From positions 1 through 45,701 of the forward strand of contig PBGL02000025.1 of assembly GCA_002718995.2 (NCBI GenBank): 45,701 bases of DNA. The letters run 5' to 3'. The translations under genes were made by a program, and so were the position numbers. Positions within the stretch are counted from its first letter, which is position 1. Each line of letters opens with the position of its first letter. The notes under the pieces are model-generated. The model saw only the letters and a list, made by a program, of their open reading frames with translations. It was not told where the DNA came from and did not search any database. This document shows, one piece after another, positions 15,621 to 24,379 of the stretch. This DNA is from Methanobacteriota archaeon (GTDB lineage: Archaea; Thermoplasmatota; Poseidoniia; Poseidoniales; Thalassarchaeaceae).

Positions 15621-16235
15621 CTAGAATGAGGATTCCCAGTCATCGACATTCTGGGACCTTTCCCAATCAGCGTCGGTGATTGAGTCGCGAATCTTCAGTG
15701 TCTCTCTGGATAGGAGCCAGTAAATTAGTGCTAGTGATCTCCTACCCTTGTTGTTTGCTGGAAGGACGAGGTCGACGTTTCGCAGCTTATTGTTGGCGTC
15801 GCAGATTCCGACAACGGGCATTCCCGAGCTGACTGCCTCTGAGAGGGCCTGAGAGTCTGCTGCTGGGTCGGTGACTAGAATTACCTCTGGTTCGATGTAG
15901 GTCCTCAGCCTTGGATTGGTCAGTGTGCCTGGAATGAACCTACCAACTATCCTCTTCGCTCCGATCGCCTCGGCGAACTTTCGTGCAGGCCTCTGACCAT
16001 ACTGTCTAGCGCTGACAACTAATATGCGGCTAGGGTCGTAGTTGGCGAGGAATTTGGCGACTGTCCTGATGCGGGCATCTGTCTGACGGATGTCGATGTG
16101 ATGAAGCCCGCTGCTGTCCTGTCTGAAACTGTCTAGGAAGCGCTTCATGTCAGCAGACTTCTGATTGGTTCCAATGTGAACGGCGTGCAGCTCGTACATG
16201 TCCAGAGGCACTAGGGGGCTCAGACTGTCATCCAC
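15621..16235 (-). CDS. rps2: 30S ribosomal protein uS2
   Basis: 204 residues, matching archaeal/eukaryotic S2: the HIGTNQKSADMKRF opening, HHIDIRQTDARIRTVAKFL, ILVVSARQYGQRPARKFAEA, GRFIPGTLTNPRL, PEVILVTDPAADSQAL and the C-terminal LVLPANNKGRRSLALIYWLL. The start is GTG 16235, preceded by GAGGA eight bases upstream; an ATG at 16231 is out of frame. It is the small-subunit body protein bridging uS3/uS5. The acidic tail is typical of archaea. Confidence 0.95.
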   Translation of the reverse strand: MDDSLSPLVPLDMYELHAVHIGTNQKSADMKRFLDSFRQDSSGLHHIDIRQTDARIRTVAKFLANYDPSRILVVSARQYGQRPARKFAEAIGAKRIVGRFIPGTLTNPRLRTYIEPEVILVTDPAADSQALSEAVSSGMPVVGICDANNKLRNVDLVLPANNKGRRSLALIYWLLSRETLKIRDSITDADWERSQNVDDWESSF

Positions 16236-16311
16236 AATGATTCCTCAGCGTCGCGGCGACCTGCCGGCTCCTCATAAGCGCTACGCATGGACTTGGGTGG
16301 GATAAATTGGC

Positions 16312-16977
16312 TCAGTCCATATCAGAGAGGGGCGTGCAATCGGGATAATCGTGTATTTCTGGGAATCTAACGCATGGTTTCGTAACCCACAGGGATACTC
16401 TGAATTCATCTTGGAACGAGAGGGTGTCAATTGGCGCGGCGAATGCATAGCCACGCGCTCTTACCTCTAATTTCCATTCGCCCTCTCCGAAACCGGAGAC
16501 GTTGGAGCCGGAACCAGATTCGCAGTCATTCTCACCATCCCACTCCTCTTCCAGAGAAACTGTGCTTGTAGCCAAATAGCTCCAGCAGACTTCCTGGTTT
16601 GGCTTACGCAGCATGATCTCCACAAAACGGATTTCATCTGTGTTGTTACCTAGGTACTCGCCAATTGTTCCTGACCACTCAAAGGTCACTGAAAGATCCA
16701 GTGACATCTTGGACACGGTTTGGTCGACGCGGATGGTGGTGACGTTCGCATAGCAGTCAACCTCCTGCACATCCTCCTCGCCTCCAGGGAGGACGCATTC
16801 ATTCTGAGAGAACTTGTGCTCCCATCCGGTGGGGTCGACAGGGATATTGTCGATTTCGTAGTCTTCTCTCAGATCCTCCATTACTTCTCTTTGGATTGCA
16901 AGACCCATGCATCCGCTAGAAAGGATCGAAAGTAACATCATCGCTACTAGCGAGAGTCCCAAGGTTTGCCTTCCCAT
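16312..16977 (-). CDS. Uncharacterised secreted lipoprotein
   Basis: About 221 residues from ATG 16977; the frame continues to a GTG at 17013 but the signal peptide begins well at MGRQTLGLSLVAMMLLSILS, ending in the lipobox SSGCMG. The mature domain is acidic and beta-rich with pairs of Cys (NECVLPGG, VDCYANV, EVCWSYL, ENDCESG, KPCVRF, DCTPL), which suggests disulfides outside the cell. No known family. Similar lipidated proteins recur in the window. It lies between the FKBP and rps2 genes on the same strand. Confidence 0.7.
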   Translation of the reverse strand: MGRQTLGLSLVAMMLLSILSSGCMGLAIQREVMEDLREDYEIDNIPVDPTGWEHKFSQNECVLPGGEEDVQEVDCYANVTTIRVDQTVSKMSLDLSVTFEWSGTIGEYLGNNTDEIRFVEIMLRKPNQEVCWSYLATSTVSLEEEWDGENDCESGSGSNVSGFGEGEWKLEVRARGYAFAAPIDTLSFQDEFRVSLWVTKPCVRFPEIHDYPDCTPLSDMD

Positions 16978-17128
16978 CAAATTGTCCGAAAACACTGCGT
17001 GACTTGAATGCACGTATGAAATGGTGCCTCTCGGTACTCATAGGGAACGTCAGTGCCGTTGGCTCAGTCCACCTTCGTCGTCATTGAGGCGTCTATTCGT
17101 GATGGCGACTAGGGAAGAACCCTGCGAA

Positions 17129-17824
17129 TCACTCTTCTTCTTCTATTGCCCTGGGTTCATGCACTTCGCGGAACACGATGGTGCCAACACCGATGTGGTC
17201 CCTGAGTGTCCTCACGAGACTGAACTTGGCGTATGACCAATTCTGGTCGTAAGCTATTGTGTCGGGAAGGGTGACTGTGAGGTCGTCCTTCTTGAATTCG
17301 ATTTCGAAGTCATCTCGTCCGGTATTCATATTGAGCAGGGTCTCGACCTTCTCCTTGCGGTCCTCAACTACCTTCACTATCCGGTAGTTGTAACGAAGAG
17401 TTGACCCAGCGAGGGGGTGGTTGTAGTCTATTCTCGCGCGTCCCGCGCTCATGAATTGCAGTATTCCTTGTCTTCCCCCGATTTCCACGGGAGCTCCTAT
17501 TGCAAGCGTATTTGGATCTCGGACGCTTCTCAACAAGACGTTCTGGCCTATTGTCTCGACTAGGCTGGCGTCCCTCTCCCCATATGCATCTGCAGGCTCT
17601 ATGTCGATTTCGTAGTCCTTGTCAGCCTCTGCCTCGGCCAATGATGACTCGAATCCAGCGATGAGTCTGCCATCTCCAATTACGGTTACGAGAGGTTCGT
17701 ATGTTCGGCCTTCCTCATGCATTTCGTGCTCCTTGGCGACCTCCTCGCGAGTGGTCTCAATCAGCCTCTCAGCTTCACCTTCGTAAAGGTCGTAGTCAAT
17801 GTGGACTATTGCACCGCTATCCAT
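17129..17824 (-). CDS. FKBP-type peptidyl-prolyl isomerase, long archaeal SlyD-like form
   Basis: 231 residues. The FKBP barrel is split by an insert-in-flap chaperone domain as in SlyD: VHIDYDLYEGE, then VIGDGRLIAGFESSLAEAEADKDYEI, the flap PADAYGERD, the insert, and the return strand DYNHPLAGSTLRYNYRIVKVVE. A C-terminal domain of about 75 residues is typical of long archaeal FKBPs. Predicted cytosolic folding helper. The start ATG 17824 has an AGGAGG Shine-Dalgarno about 8 bases upstream. It follows ccmF on the same strand after 80 bases that include a possible TATA element of its own. Confidence 0.9.
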   Translation of the reverse strand: MDSGAIVHIDYDLYEGEAERLIETTREEVAKEHEMHEEGRTYEPLVTVIGDGRLIAGFESSLAEAEADKDYEIDIEPADAYGERDASLVETIGQNVLLRSVRDPNTLAIGAPVEIGGRQGILQFMSAGRARIDYNHPLAGSTLRYNYRIVKVVEDRKEKVETLLNMNTGRDDFEIEFKKDDLTVTLPDTIAYDQNWSYAKFSLVRTLRDHIGVGTIVFREVHEPRAIEEEE

Positions 17825-17904
17825 GAATGGGCCTCCTAGGCGTCCGGCCGACCCGCTTCCCCTTTTTCATACAAACGGTGGCACTACTATCGGGCTAGGG
17901 TGTA

Positions 17905-20244
17905 CTACTCCTCTTCTAATTTACTTCTTTCACTGGATAAAAAGGCTAGACCGGACGCAAGGATAGTGATTGCCCAACCGCCCCAAACAAGATGGCTTCC
18001 CTGGAGTTCGTGAACCGTCACGCGTATCCTGTCAATTTCGCCAGTCTCATTCAGGAATATCGAGGGCATCAGGTCCTGAACTTGGAAACCGTCGAGGATG
18101 AGAATAGTGTCTCCGAACAAACCAACGTGCCTGTCTACTTCGGATCTTCCCATGACTCCAAATCTGAGAATTCCTGGCTCAAGTGTATCTACCAATTCCC
18201 CATCCTTGCTCATCTCGACCACTACTCCGAGATACGCATCGCCGACGTCGAATCTGAAATCCTCATCTTGATTATCAATGGCGATGGTTTCTACCAGAGT
18301 GTAGTCGTAATCTCCATGCTTCACTGGTTCGTCTTTCACCAGTGTGACCAAGTGAGATGGGTCCGAGCGATCGACAAGTGTTGTCGTCATAACGTGGCCG
18401 ACTAGAAGCAATAGGATTCCCAGGTGAGCCAGATGGCTTGCTAGCAATCTGATGCGTGCGGGGGGCAGTTTCCTTTTGCCTGCTTTAGAGACGGATTTGT
18501 AGGCGGATGAGGATGTATTCCATGCCTGCCTTGCAGCTGGCAGTAAGGAGAACGCCAGGAGGGTAATCAGGAAGATGGATAGAGCCCCCCTTGTTGCGAA
18601 GGAGGTGATTGGCAGGTGAGGATCACCGGGTAGGCTGAACATGTCTGCAAAGTATGCAAAGGCCAACGAGAGCAGGATTGCTAACGTTAGGAGCGCATTG
18701 CCGGTCCTTGAGTCTACGGAATTGCCCCATGAATATACGGCCAGTGAGAGGGCGAGAGCTCCGATAATGGGGGCGCCATAGAACTCGTGCGCCTCTAGAC
18801 TGGTACCATCAATCTCGACAGTTAGAATCATCCAAGTCAGTAGTAGGAAGGCGGATCCTCCGTACCACGGGAAGCTCTTTGCCGCGCGCGTGCGCGAGGA
18901 AACGCTGTTGAAAATTCCCCATGGCTCGCCTTCTTCTTCCTCCGTGATTATCCATGGGACGAAGAATGGGATCATCCCTGCGAATGCCTGGTACCACTCG
19001 GAGTTCCAAGTCCAACTAGAGAAAAGCATCAGTGTAACTCCCAAAGCGACCCAGTGTGTTGGTGGCTTCTTCGCATCTCCCTCCACTAGGAGGACTATTG
19101 CCGAAAGTCCCACCAGGAAAGTGGCTACTGAGCCAATCCACAGGGAAATCGCGATGAATGAAATTACCAGTATCGACGAAAGGTTCCTATTTGACTCAAC
19201 TAGAGTTTCCCTTCCCAACTTCCTAAGAGAGTCTGCCTGTTGACGCCTTAGGTGCAAAACTGAGTAGTAGCACAAGAGTACGATTGAGATGATGTACCCT
19301 AGGATCTCCGCTCCAATAGCATCGAATTCTACAATCTCGAGAACCCTTAGGTAGGGATCCTGTGGAAGGGAGCCCTCGCCATCGGAAACGAATGCGTGAA
19401 CTGAGGCCCAGACTCCATTAGCTCTGGTTACCAGAGTTGCATGGAAGGCGAGGGCTCCTGCTAACATTCCGACAGCAGGGGACAGGTGTGTGGCGAGGCT
19501 GTTGGTATTGGCCCTAGCGTGCATCACAATGAGTAGTGCGAGCCATGGGAGAAGCGACCCCGTCTCCACTGGATCCCATGCCCAGTATCCCCCCCAGTCC
19601 AGGACTGTGTATGCCCAGAGACCGCCAAGCCCTATTCCGATAGTTCCGACGAGAAATCCAGCCCTAGCCCAATGCAGCTGTGAGATGTGGATTGCAAGGG
19701 GGTCGTCGCCTCTAATTACCCCGGCTAGAGCTGCACTGGCTGTAGCGATGCACAGTGAATAGAAGGCGAAAACTATTGGCGGGTGGATTACCATTAGATC
19801 GGTCTGAAGAAGTGGATTTAGGCCACCCCCAATCAGGCTTGATGAGACCTTGAATGGATCGAGCAGTGAGGCCAGAATTAGTAATAGAGACGTCCACCCG
19901 TGCATTATCCTGATTTCCAGAGGGGTCTCTGGTAGCTTCCTAGACATGCAAAAAGTAACTATTCCCATTATTCCTGCCCATAGGAGCAATGGCCCCGACC
20001 TGCTACTCCAGACGGCAGAGATGCGGTACAAGAGTGGAAGTTCTGATCCGCCATACCTAACTACGAGATCAAGGTTTTCGGCATCGATGATAAATGCGAC
20101 TGCAAGCAGTAGGAAGGGGGATATTTGGGAAGCAGCAGTAACAATCCGAATGAATGAGTCAGCTGACTTTTCGGGTCTGAGAATGTGATGGAGGGACGCA
20201 CAAATGGCAATCAGCAAGAGCAATTGCCCTAGAAGGGAGAGCAA
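17905..20244 (-). CDS. ccmF: Cytochrome c heme lyase subunit CcmF
   Basis: 779 residues with many membrane helices. The heme-handling tryptophan motif is clear (WGGYWAWDPVETGSLLPWL), with MVIHPPIVFAFYS carrying a conserved His before it and the usual C-terminal external domain plus final helix. CcmF attaches heme to apocytochrome c in system I. No ccmA-E or ccmH genes are visible here. The start is TTG 20244, four bases after the geranylgeranyl reductase stop, with GGTGA of that gene's end serving as ribosome site, so the two are translationally coupled. Confidence 0.92.
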   Translation of the reverse strand: MLSLLGQLLLLIAICASLHHILRPEKSADSFIRIVTAASQISPFLLLAVAFIIDAENLDLVVRYGGSELPLLYRISAVWSSRSGPLLLWAGIMGIVTFCMSRKLPETPLEIRIMHGWTSLLLILASLLDPFKVSSSLIGGGLNPLLQTDLMVIHPPIVFAFYSLCIATASAALAGVIRGDDPLAIHISQLHWARAGFLVGTIGIGLGGLWAYTVLDWGGYWAWDPVETGSLLPWLALLIVMHARANTNSLATHLSPAVGMLAGALAFHATLVTRANGVWASVHAFVSDGEGSLPQDPYLRVLEIVEFDAIGAEILGYIISIVLLCYYSVLHLRRQQADSLRKLGRETLVESNRNLSSILVISFIAISLWIGSVATFLVGLSAIVLLVEGDAKKPPTHWVALGVTLMLFSSWTWNSEWYQAFAGMIPFFVPWIITEEEEGEPWGIFNSVSSRTRAAKSFPWYGGSAFLLLTWMILTVEIDGTSLEAHEFYGAPIIGALALSLAVYSWGNSVDSRTGNALLTLAILLSLAFAYFADMFSLPGDPHLPITSFATRGALSIFLITLLAFSLLPAARQAWNTSSSAYKSVSKAGKRKLPPARIRLLASHLAHLGILLLLVGHVMTTTLVDRSDPSHLVTLVKDEPVKHGDYDYTLVETIAIDNQDEDFRFDVGDAYLGVVVEMSKDGELVDTLEPGILRFGVMGRSEVDRHVGLFGDTILILDGFQVQDLMPSIFLNETGEIDRIRVTVHELQGSHLVWGGWAITILASGLAFLSSERSKLEEE

Positions 20245-20248
20245 TAAT

Positions 20249-21478
20249 TCACCAACCGTAATATTTGGCTCGACTGTAGCCGAATGCCAACATGGCCGGG
20301 ACTATCTTCTTCAGATACAATCTCGGCTTGCGTAGTAGAATCCTGAAGCCGACCATCGCCTTTCCACCGGCACCCATGTCAGACATCTCGTCGGGGAAGC
20401 ACCTAGCCATCAATGACATCTCATCGTCTGACAGATCGAAGAGTGCGTTCTTACCCTTCAGTATCTTTCCGTAGGGAGGGAACTCTTTCTTCCAGAGTGC
20501 GGGGTACTCGGCTAGCCTAGAGGCACTTAGGTCCCCTTCGGAGATAGCAGCAGCGGCTGTCTCAGCTGCAAAAACGGCGGACTTGAGTGCCAAGTGCGAC
20601 CCTCCCTCGAATAATGGAGAGGTGAATCCAGCTGCATCCCCAACTAGCATCAGCCCATCGGCATGAGTATTTTCATGGGGGCCTGAAATTGGAATGGTCC
20701 CTCCAAACGCGGGATTGCCTTTCTTCTTCCAAGGCGGCAAAACTTGATCCAGATCCTTGAAGTGTGTGTTTTCGATGAAATCATCTAGGGCCTTCTTGGT
20801 CCTTGGCTTGTCCTCGGTAACTAGGCCCACATTGGCCCTTCCTTCACACTTCGGTATCATCCACAGATACCCCTTCTCAGCGTATTCCGGCCAGATGTAG
20901 AAATCCAAGTAGCCATCTGTTGGGACATCGATTAGCTCGTATTGCATCCCAGCGACGACCTTGCCCCTCGGATTGAGTTCGGTGATCTTGGAGCTTACCG
21001 ATGCGACTCCCGATGCGTCTATGACTATCTTCGTCTTTATTGGGAAGAGTTCGCCCTTGCCCTCGCACAACCATCCCGAGAAAATCCCTTCCTCGTACAG
21101 CTTGCTCATTCCAGTGACCTTGTGTCCGAGGCTCAATCTCGCACCCTCATCAACGGCAGACTCGGCAATCCATCTCTCGAACAGGTGCTTCTCCAGGACA
21201 TATCCGTGCTCAGAAAGACACTTCTCCGTCCCATCGGGGAAAATCACTCTTATCCCCTTGACTTCCATGCTAATCACGTCGTCAGGAAGGCTCAGTCCCA
21301 AGTTCTGACAGGCAATATCGGAGATACATTCGCCACAATGAACCGGCGTACCAATCTCCTCATGATCCTCGATAAGTATCGTCTGGAGTCCCAATCTGGC
21401 AGACTGAAGGGCTGCGTTGCCTCCACCGGGTCCAGCCCCTATTACTAGGACGTCGCATGACGTGACCGCCTCACTCAT
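20249..21478 (-). CDS. Geranylgeranyl reductase family FAD protein
   Basis: 409 residues from ATG 21478, right before the FAD-binding VLVIGAGPGGGNAALQSARLG; the frame extends to 21586 but that part is Arg-rich and overlaps the divergent ubiD gene. Family marks: PVHCGECIS, GYLWMIPKCEGRANVGLV, and GDAAGFTSPLFEGGSHLALKSA. Members hydrogenate isoprenoid chains, either archaeal lipids or the side chain of menaquinone. Because it is coupled to ccmF and divergent from ubiD-ubiA, reduction of a quinone tail is plausible here, but the lipid role remains possible. Confidence 0.9.
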   Translation of the reverse strand: MSEAVTSCDVLVIGAGPGGGNAALQSARLGLQTILIEDHEEIGTPVHCGECISDIACQNLGLSLPDDVISMEVKGIRVIFPDGTEKCLSEHGYVLEKHLFERWIAESAVDEGARLSLGHKVTGMSKLYEEGIFSGWLCEGKGELFPIKTKIVIDASGVASVSSKITELNPRGKVVAGMQYELIDVPTDGYLDFYIWPEYAEKGYLWMIPKCEGRANVGLVTEDKPRTKKALDDFIENTHFKDLDQVLPPWKKKGNPAFGGTIPISGPHENTHADGLMLVGDAAGFTSPLFEGGSHLALKSAVFAAETAAAAISEGDLSASRLAEYPALWKKEFPPYGKILKGKNALFDLSDDEMSLMARCFPDEMSDMGAGGKAMVGFRILLRKPRLYLKKIVPAMLAFGYSRAKYYGW

Positions 21479-21572
21479 GGCACGTCGAGTGCGGATTACC
21501 CAATGAAACCGTCGGTCACGCCGCCTACGGCGGCGAGCAAAACTTCTCATTCTGAAGACTCTCCAGAGGGCT

Positions 21573-23444
21573 ATGGGCTGGCGCAAACTGTCACGCTACA
21601 TCCACTCTCTCGAGGGGGCTGGAGAGCTAATCAGAGTAGCTGATCCAGTCGATGTAGAATACGAAGCTGGGTGCTTCGCTGATCGTTTAGTAAAGAGGGG
21701 AGGGGGGGCGATTCTGTTCGAGCAGCCAAGACTCCCTGATGGCAGTATCAGCGAGTTTCCGCTCGCGATGAACCTATTCGGAACGAGGAATAGGACCAAT
21801 CTGGCACTTGGTGTGGAGTCCCCTGATGAAATTGGAAATAGGATGGTGGCACTCATGAAGCCGGACATCGGCGGGATTCTGAAAGCCCCTTGGACTGGCC
21901 TGGGACTCGCCATGGAGGGGATATCTATGGCACCGCGGAGGGCGAGGAGAGGGGCTTGTCAACAGGTCGTTATGGATGATCCAGACGTTACCAGACTACC
22001 GATACCGAAGACGTGGCCAGAAGACGGGGGTCGCTACATTACGCTTCCACTGGTAGTCACCGCGGATCCTGAAACTGGGGTACACAACATGGGGATGTAC
22101 AGGAGCCAGGTCTTCGGGCCAAAGGAAGTCGGGCTTCACTGGCAGGCGCACAAACACGGAGCTGAGCATGCCGATTCATCAACTGGGAAGATGCCAGTAG
22201 CGATTTGCCTTGGAGGGCCGCCGGAAGTGATGTTCAGTGCCATTTCACCTCTTCCTGACAATCTGTCGGAGTACGAGTTCGCTGGTCTTTTGGGCGGTGG
22301 TAGATTGAAGATTACCAAGTGTCTGACGAATGACCTATGGGTCCCAGCAGAGTGTGACGTGGTTATCGAGGGGTACATGGTTCCCGGTGAAACTAGGATG
22401 GAGGGTCCATTCGGAGACCACTTTGGACACTACTCGCTTCCGGATCTTTATCCAGTAATGCATGTGGAGGCCATCACTCACAGGAAGAATGCCATGGTTC
22501 CGATGACCATTGTTGGTGTTCCTCCCATGGAAGACGGCTACCTTGGAGAGGCCATTGGAGATGCGTTCCTCCCAGTTCTGAAATTCCAGCATAGGGATGT
22601 GGTGGATCTTTTCCTGCCGCTTGAGACTGGTTTCCACAATCTGGCAATAGTCTCATCCAAGCAGAGGTATCCAAGACAGGGGAGGAAAACTGCTCTTGGG
22701 CTGCTTGGTGCAGGCCAGATGATGTTTCTCAAAGTAATCATAGCGGTTGATGACGATCATCCAGTGAAGGATCTTGAGTGTCTTCTCGATGTCTTGGACG
22801 TCAGGGTGAGTATTCCTGATGATTTGGTTATTCTTCCTGGGATGGTAGCTGATTCTCTTGCTCATGCCTCTCCATGGGAAAATGTTCATGATAAGCTGTT
22901 AATCGATGCTACCAGGCCAGTGGCCGGAGATAGGCTACATGGAACAGCAACTCCACCTGGTTGCCCTGAGGCACTAGAGATATCCGCTTCAGGCATAGAT
23001 GGGGTGGAACAGGCGAGGTTCCTCCGATCTTCCATGTTAGTGGTGACTACGGAGATTGAGGGAGGGCCCAAGCCCGAGGAGAGTGTGGAGCGAGTTAACG
23101 AACTCGGCGCTAAGAGGCAGCGGGAGAAGATTGCAAGAATAAGCAAGGAGATTTGGGAGCTGGAAGGATCCAAGAACCTCAGATGGCTCTTCATCACGGA
23201 TACTGATGCGGACCTTTACGAGGAAGGCTGGAAGAGGCGACTACTCTGGCAACTATTCTGTCGATTCGATGTTGGAAGGGATTTTCATTTCGACGACCAG
23301 AGGAAGCGTGTTGCTTGGGATGCCACTGCCCCGATTCCGTCTAACGAGGGAAAGTTGCCTGTTCGCAGATGGCCAGGAGTTACGTTGCATGACCCAGAGG
23401 TGCTGAGCAGAGTTGACTCTTGGCTGGAAGATGGTGGTTTCTGA
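21573..23444 (+). CDS. ubiD: UbiD family prenylated-FMN decarboxylase
   Basis: 623 residues. Features of the UbiD family: IRVADPVDVEYEAG at the start, HNMGMYRSQVFGPKEVGLHW with the active-site Arg, ICLGGPPEVMFSAISPLPDNLSE in parts, VPAECDVVIEGYMVPGE, and EGPFGDHFGHYS with catalytic Glu residues. The enzyme removes a carboxylate from an aromatic or enoic acid using prenylated FMN. The next gene is a UbiA prenyltransferase, overlapping by one base, so quinone biosynthesis is the likely pathway. Longer than E. coli UbiD by more than 100 residues, mainly in the C-terminal part. Start ATG 21573. Confidence 0.92.
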   Translation: MGWRKLSRYIHSLEGAGELIRVADPVDVEYEAGCFADRLVKRGGGAILFEQPRLPDGSISEFPLAMNLFGTRNRTNLALGVESPDEIGNRMVALMKPDIGGILKAPWTGLGLAMEGISMAPRRARRGACQQVVMDDPDVTRLPIPKTWPEDGGRYITLPLVVTADPETGVHNMGMYRSQVFGPKEVGLHWQAHKHGAEHADSSTGKMPVAICLGGPPEVMFSAISPLPDNLSEYEFAGLLGGGRLKITKCLTNDLWVPAECDVVIEGYMVPGETRMEGPFGDHFGHYSLPDLYPVMHVEAITHRKNAMVPMTIVGVPPMEDGYLGEAIGDAFLPVLKFQHRDVVDLFLPLETGFHNLAIVSSKQRYPRQGRKTALGLLGAGQMMFLKVIIAVDDDHPVKDLECLLDVLDVRVSIPDDLVILPGMVADSLAHASPWENVHDKLLIDATRPVAGDRLHGTATPPGCPEALEISASGIDGVEQARFLRSSMLVVTTEIEGGPKPEESVERVNELGAKRQREKIARISKEIWELEGSKNLRWLFITDTDADLYEEGWKRRLLWQLFCRFDVGRDFHFDDQRKRVAWDATAPIPSNEGKLPVRRWPGVTLHDPEVLSRVDSWLEDGGF

Positions 23445-24373
23445 TGGGTATCAGGGATATCCTGGAGTTCGTAAAGGTAGAGCACACACTTTTCTCGCTC
23501 CCATTCGTCCTTATTGGCTACGTTCTAGCTCACAACCAATTCGTTCACGAGCTTTCGTCGCCAATGTTTGGTATTGACCTTCTTTGGATTCTGATAGCAG
23601 CAGTGGGTGCGAGGGGGCTGGCAATGGCGTTGAATCGGATAATAGACAGGGATATTGACGCTGCCAATCCTCGAACTGAGAATCGACATTTGGTTTCGGG
23701 GGCGATGTCAATGGGAACGGCTTGGTCGCTATCCGTGATTTTTCTGGGCATGCTTCTTTTCGGAGCTTGGCAACTCAACGAAGTTGCGTTGATGATGGCA
23801 TGGCTTCCAGTCGCGGCTTTCGTGATCTACCCGTATACTAAACGCTATACTTGGCTGTGCCATTCATGGCTTGGACTATGCCTGGGGCTTGCACCAGCAG
23901 CTGCTTGGGTAGCTGTCTCGGCTGATGTTCACGGATGGGCTGCAATTACCGGTATGGACGATGGGGCGACTGAATTCTACTGGTATCCCGAGGTGCTATT
24001 TATCTCGATAGGGGTCGCATTGTGGATTGCTGCCTTCGATATGAACTACGCCAGGATGGACGTTGAAAGCGATAGAGAAAATGGGATACATTCCTTCCCT
24101 TCCAGGTTCGGTGAGCGAGCGACCACCAGGACCTCGATACAACTTACGCTCCTTTGGCTTGCATGCTTCGCCATTTCTGACCCGATGGATGAAATCTGGT
24201 TTCTTGCTGCAGCAGGAGTAATGTCCATTCTGAATATAGCGGTAATTCTCTCTAGAGGACGATTGGTGGACTTCCAAACCACTCTATTCCGAGTTTCGAT
24301 GCTTACTGGATGGGTCCTTCTAGCCGCCATTATGGCAGTCGATCCGATTACGTCTGATGGGATGTTTGACTGA
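23444..24373 (+). CDS. ubiA: UbiA family prenyltransferase
   Basis: About 309 residues, eight or nine membrane helices. Both diphosphate-binding Asp motifs are intact: NRIIDRDIDAANPRT and DMNYARMDVESDRENGIHSFP. It transfers a polyprenyl chain to an aromatic ring such as 4-hydroxybenzoate or a menaquinone precursor. ATG 23444 overlaps the UbiD stop (TGATG), so the two are translated together; a frame extension to 23420 would lie inside ubiD. Archaeal UbiA proteins can also make geranylgeranylglyceryl lipids, but the ubiD neighbour favours quinone. Confidence 0.92.
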   Translation: MGIRDILEFVKVEHTLFSLPFVLIGYVLAHNQFVHELSSPMFGIDLLWILIAAVGARGLAMALNRIIDRDIDAANPRTENRHLVSGAMSMGTAWSLSVIFLGMLLFGAWQLNEVALMMAWLPVAAFVIYPYTKRYTWLCHSWLGLCLGLAPAAAWVAVSADVHGWAAITGMDDGATEFYWYPEVLFISIGVALWIAAFDMNYARMDVESDRENGIHSFPSRFGERATTRTSIQLTLLWLACFAISDPMDEIWFLAAAGVMSILNIAVILSRGRLVDFQTTLFRVSMLTGWVLLAAIMAVDPITSDGMFD

Positions 24374-24379
24374 GGTGCC

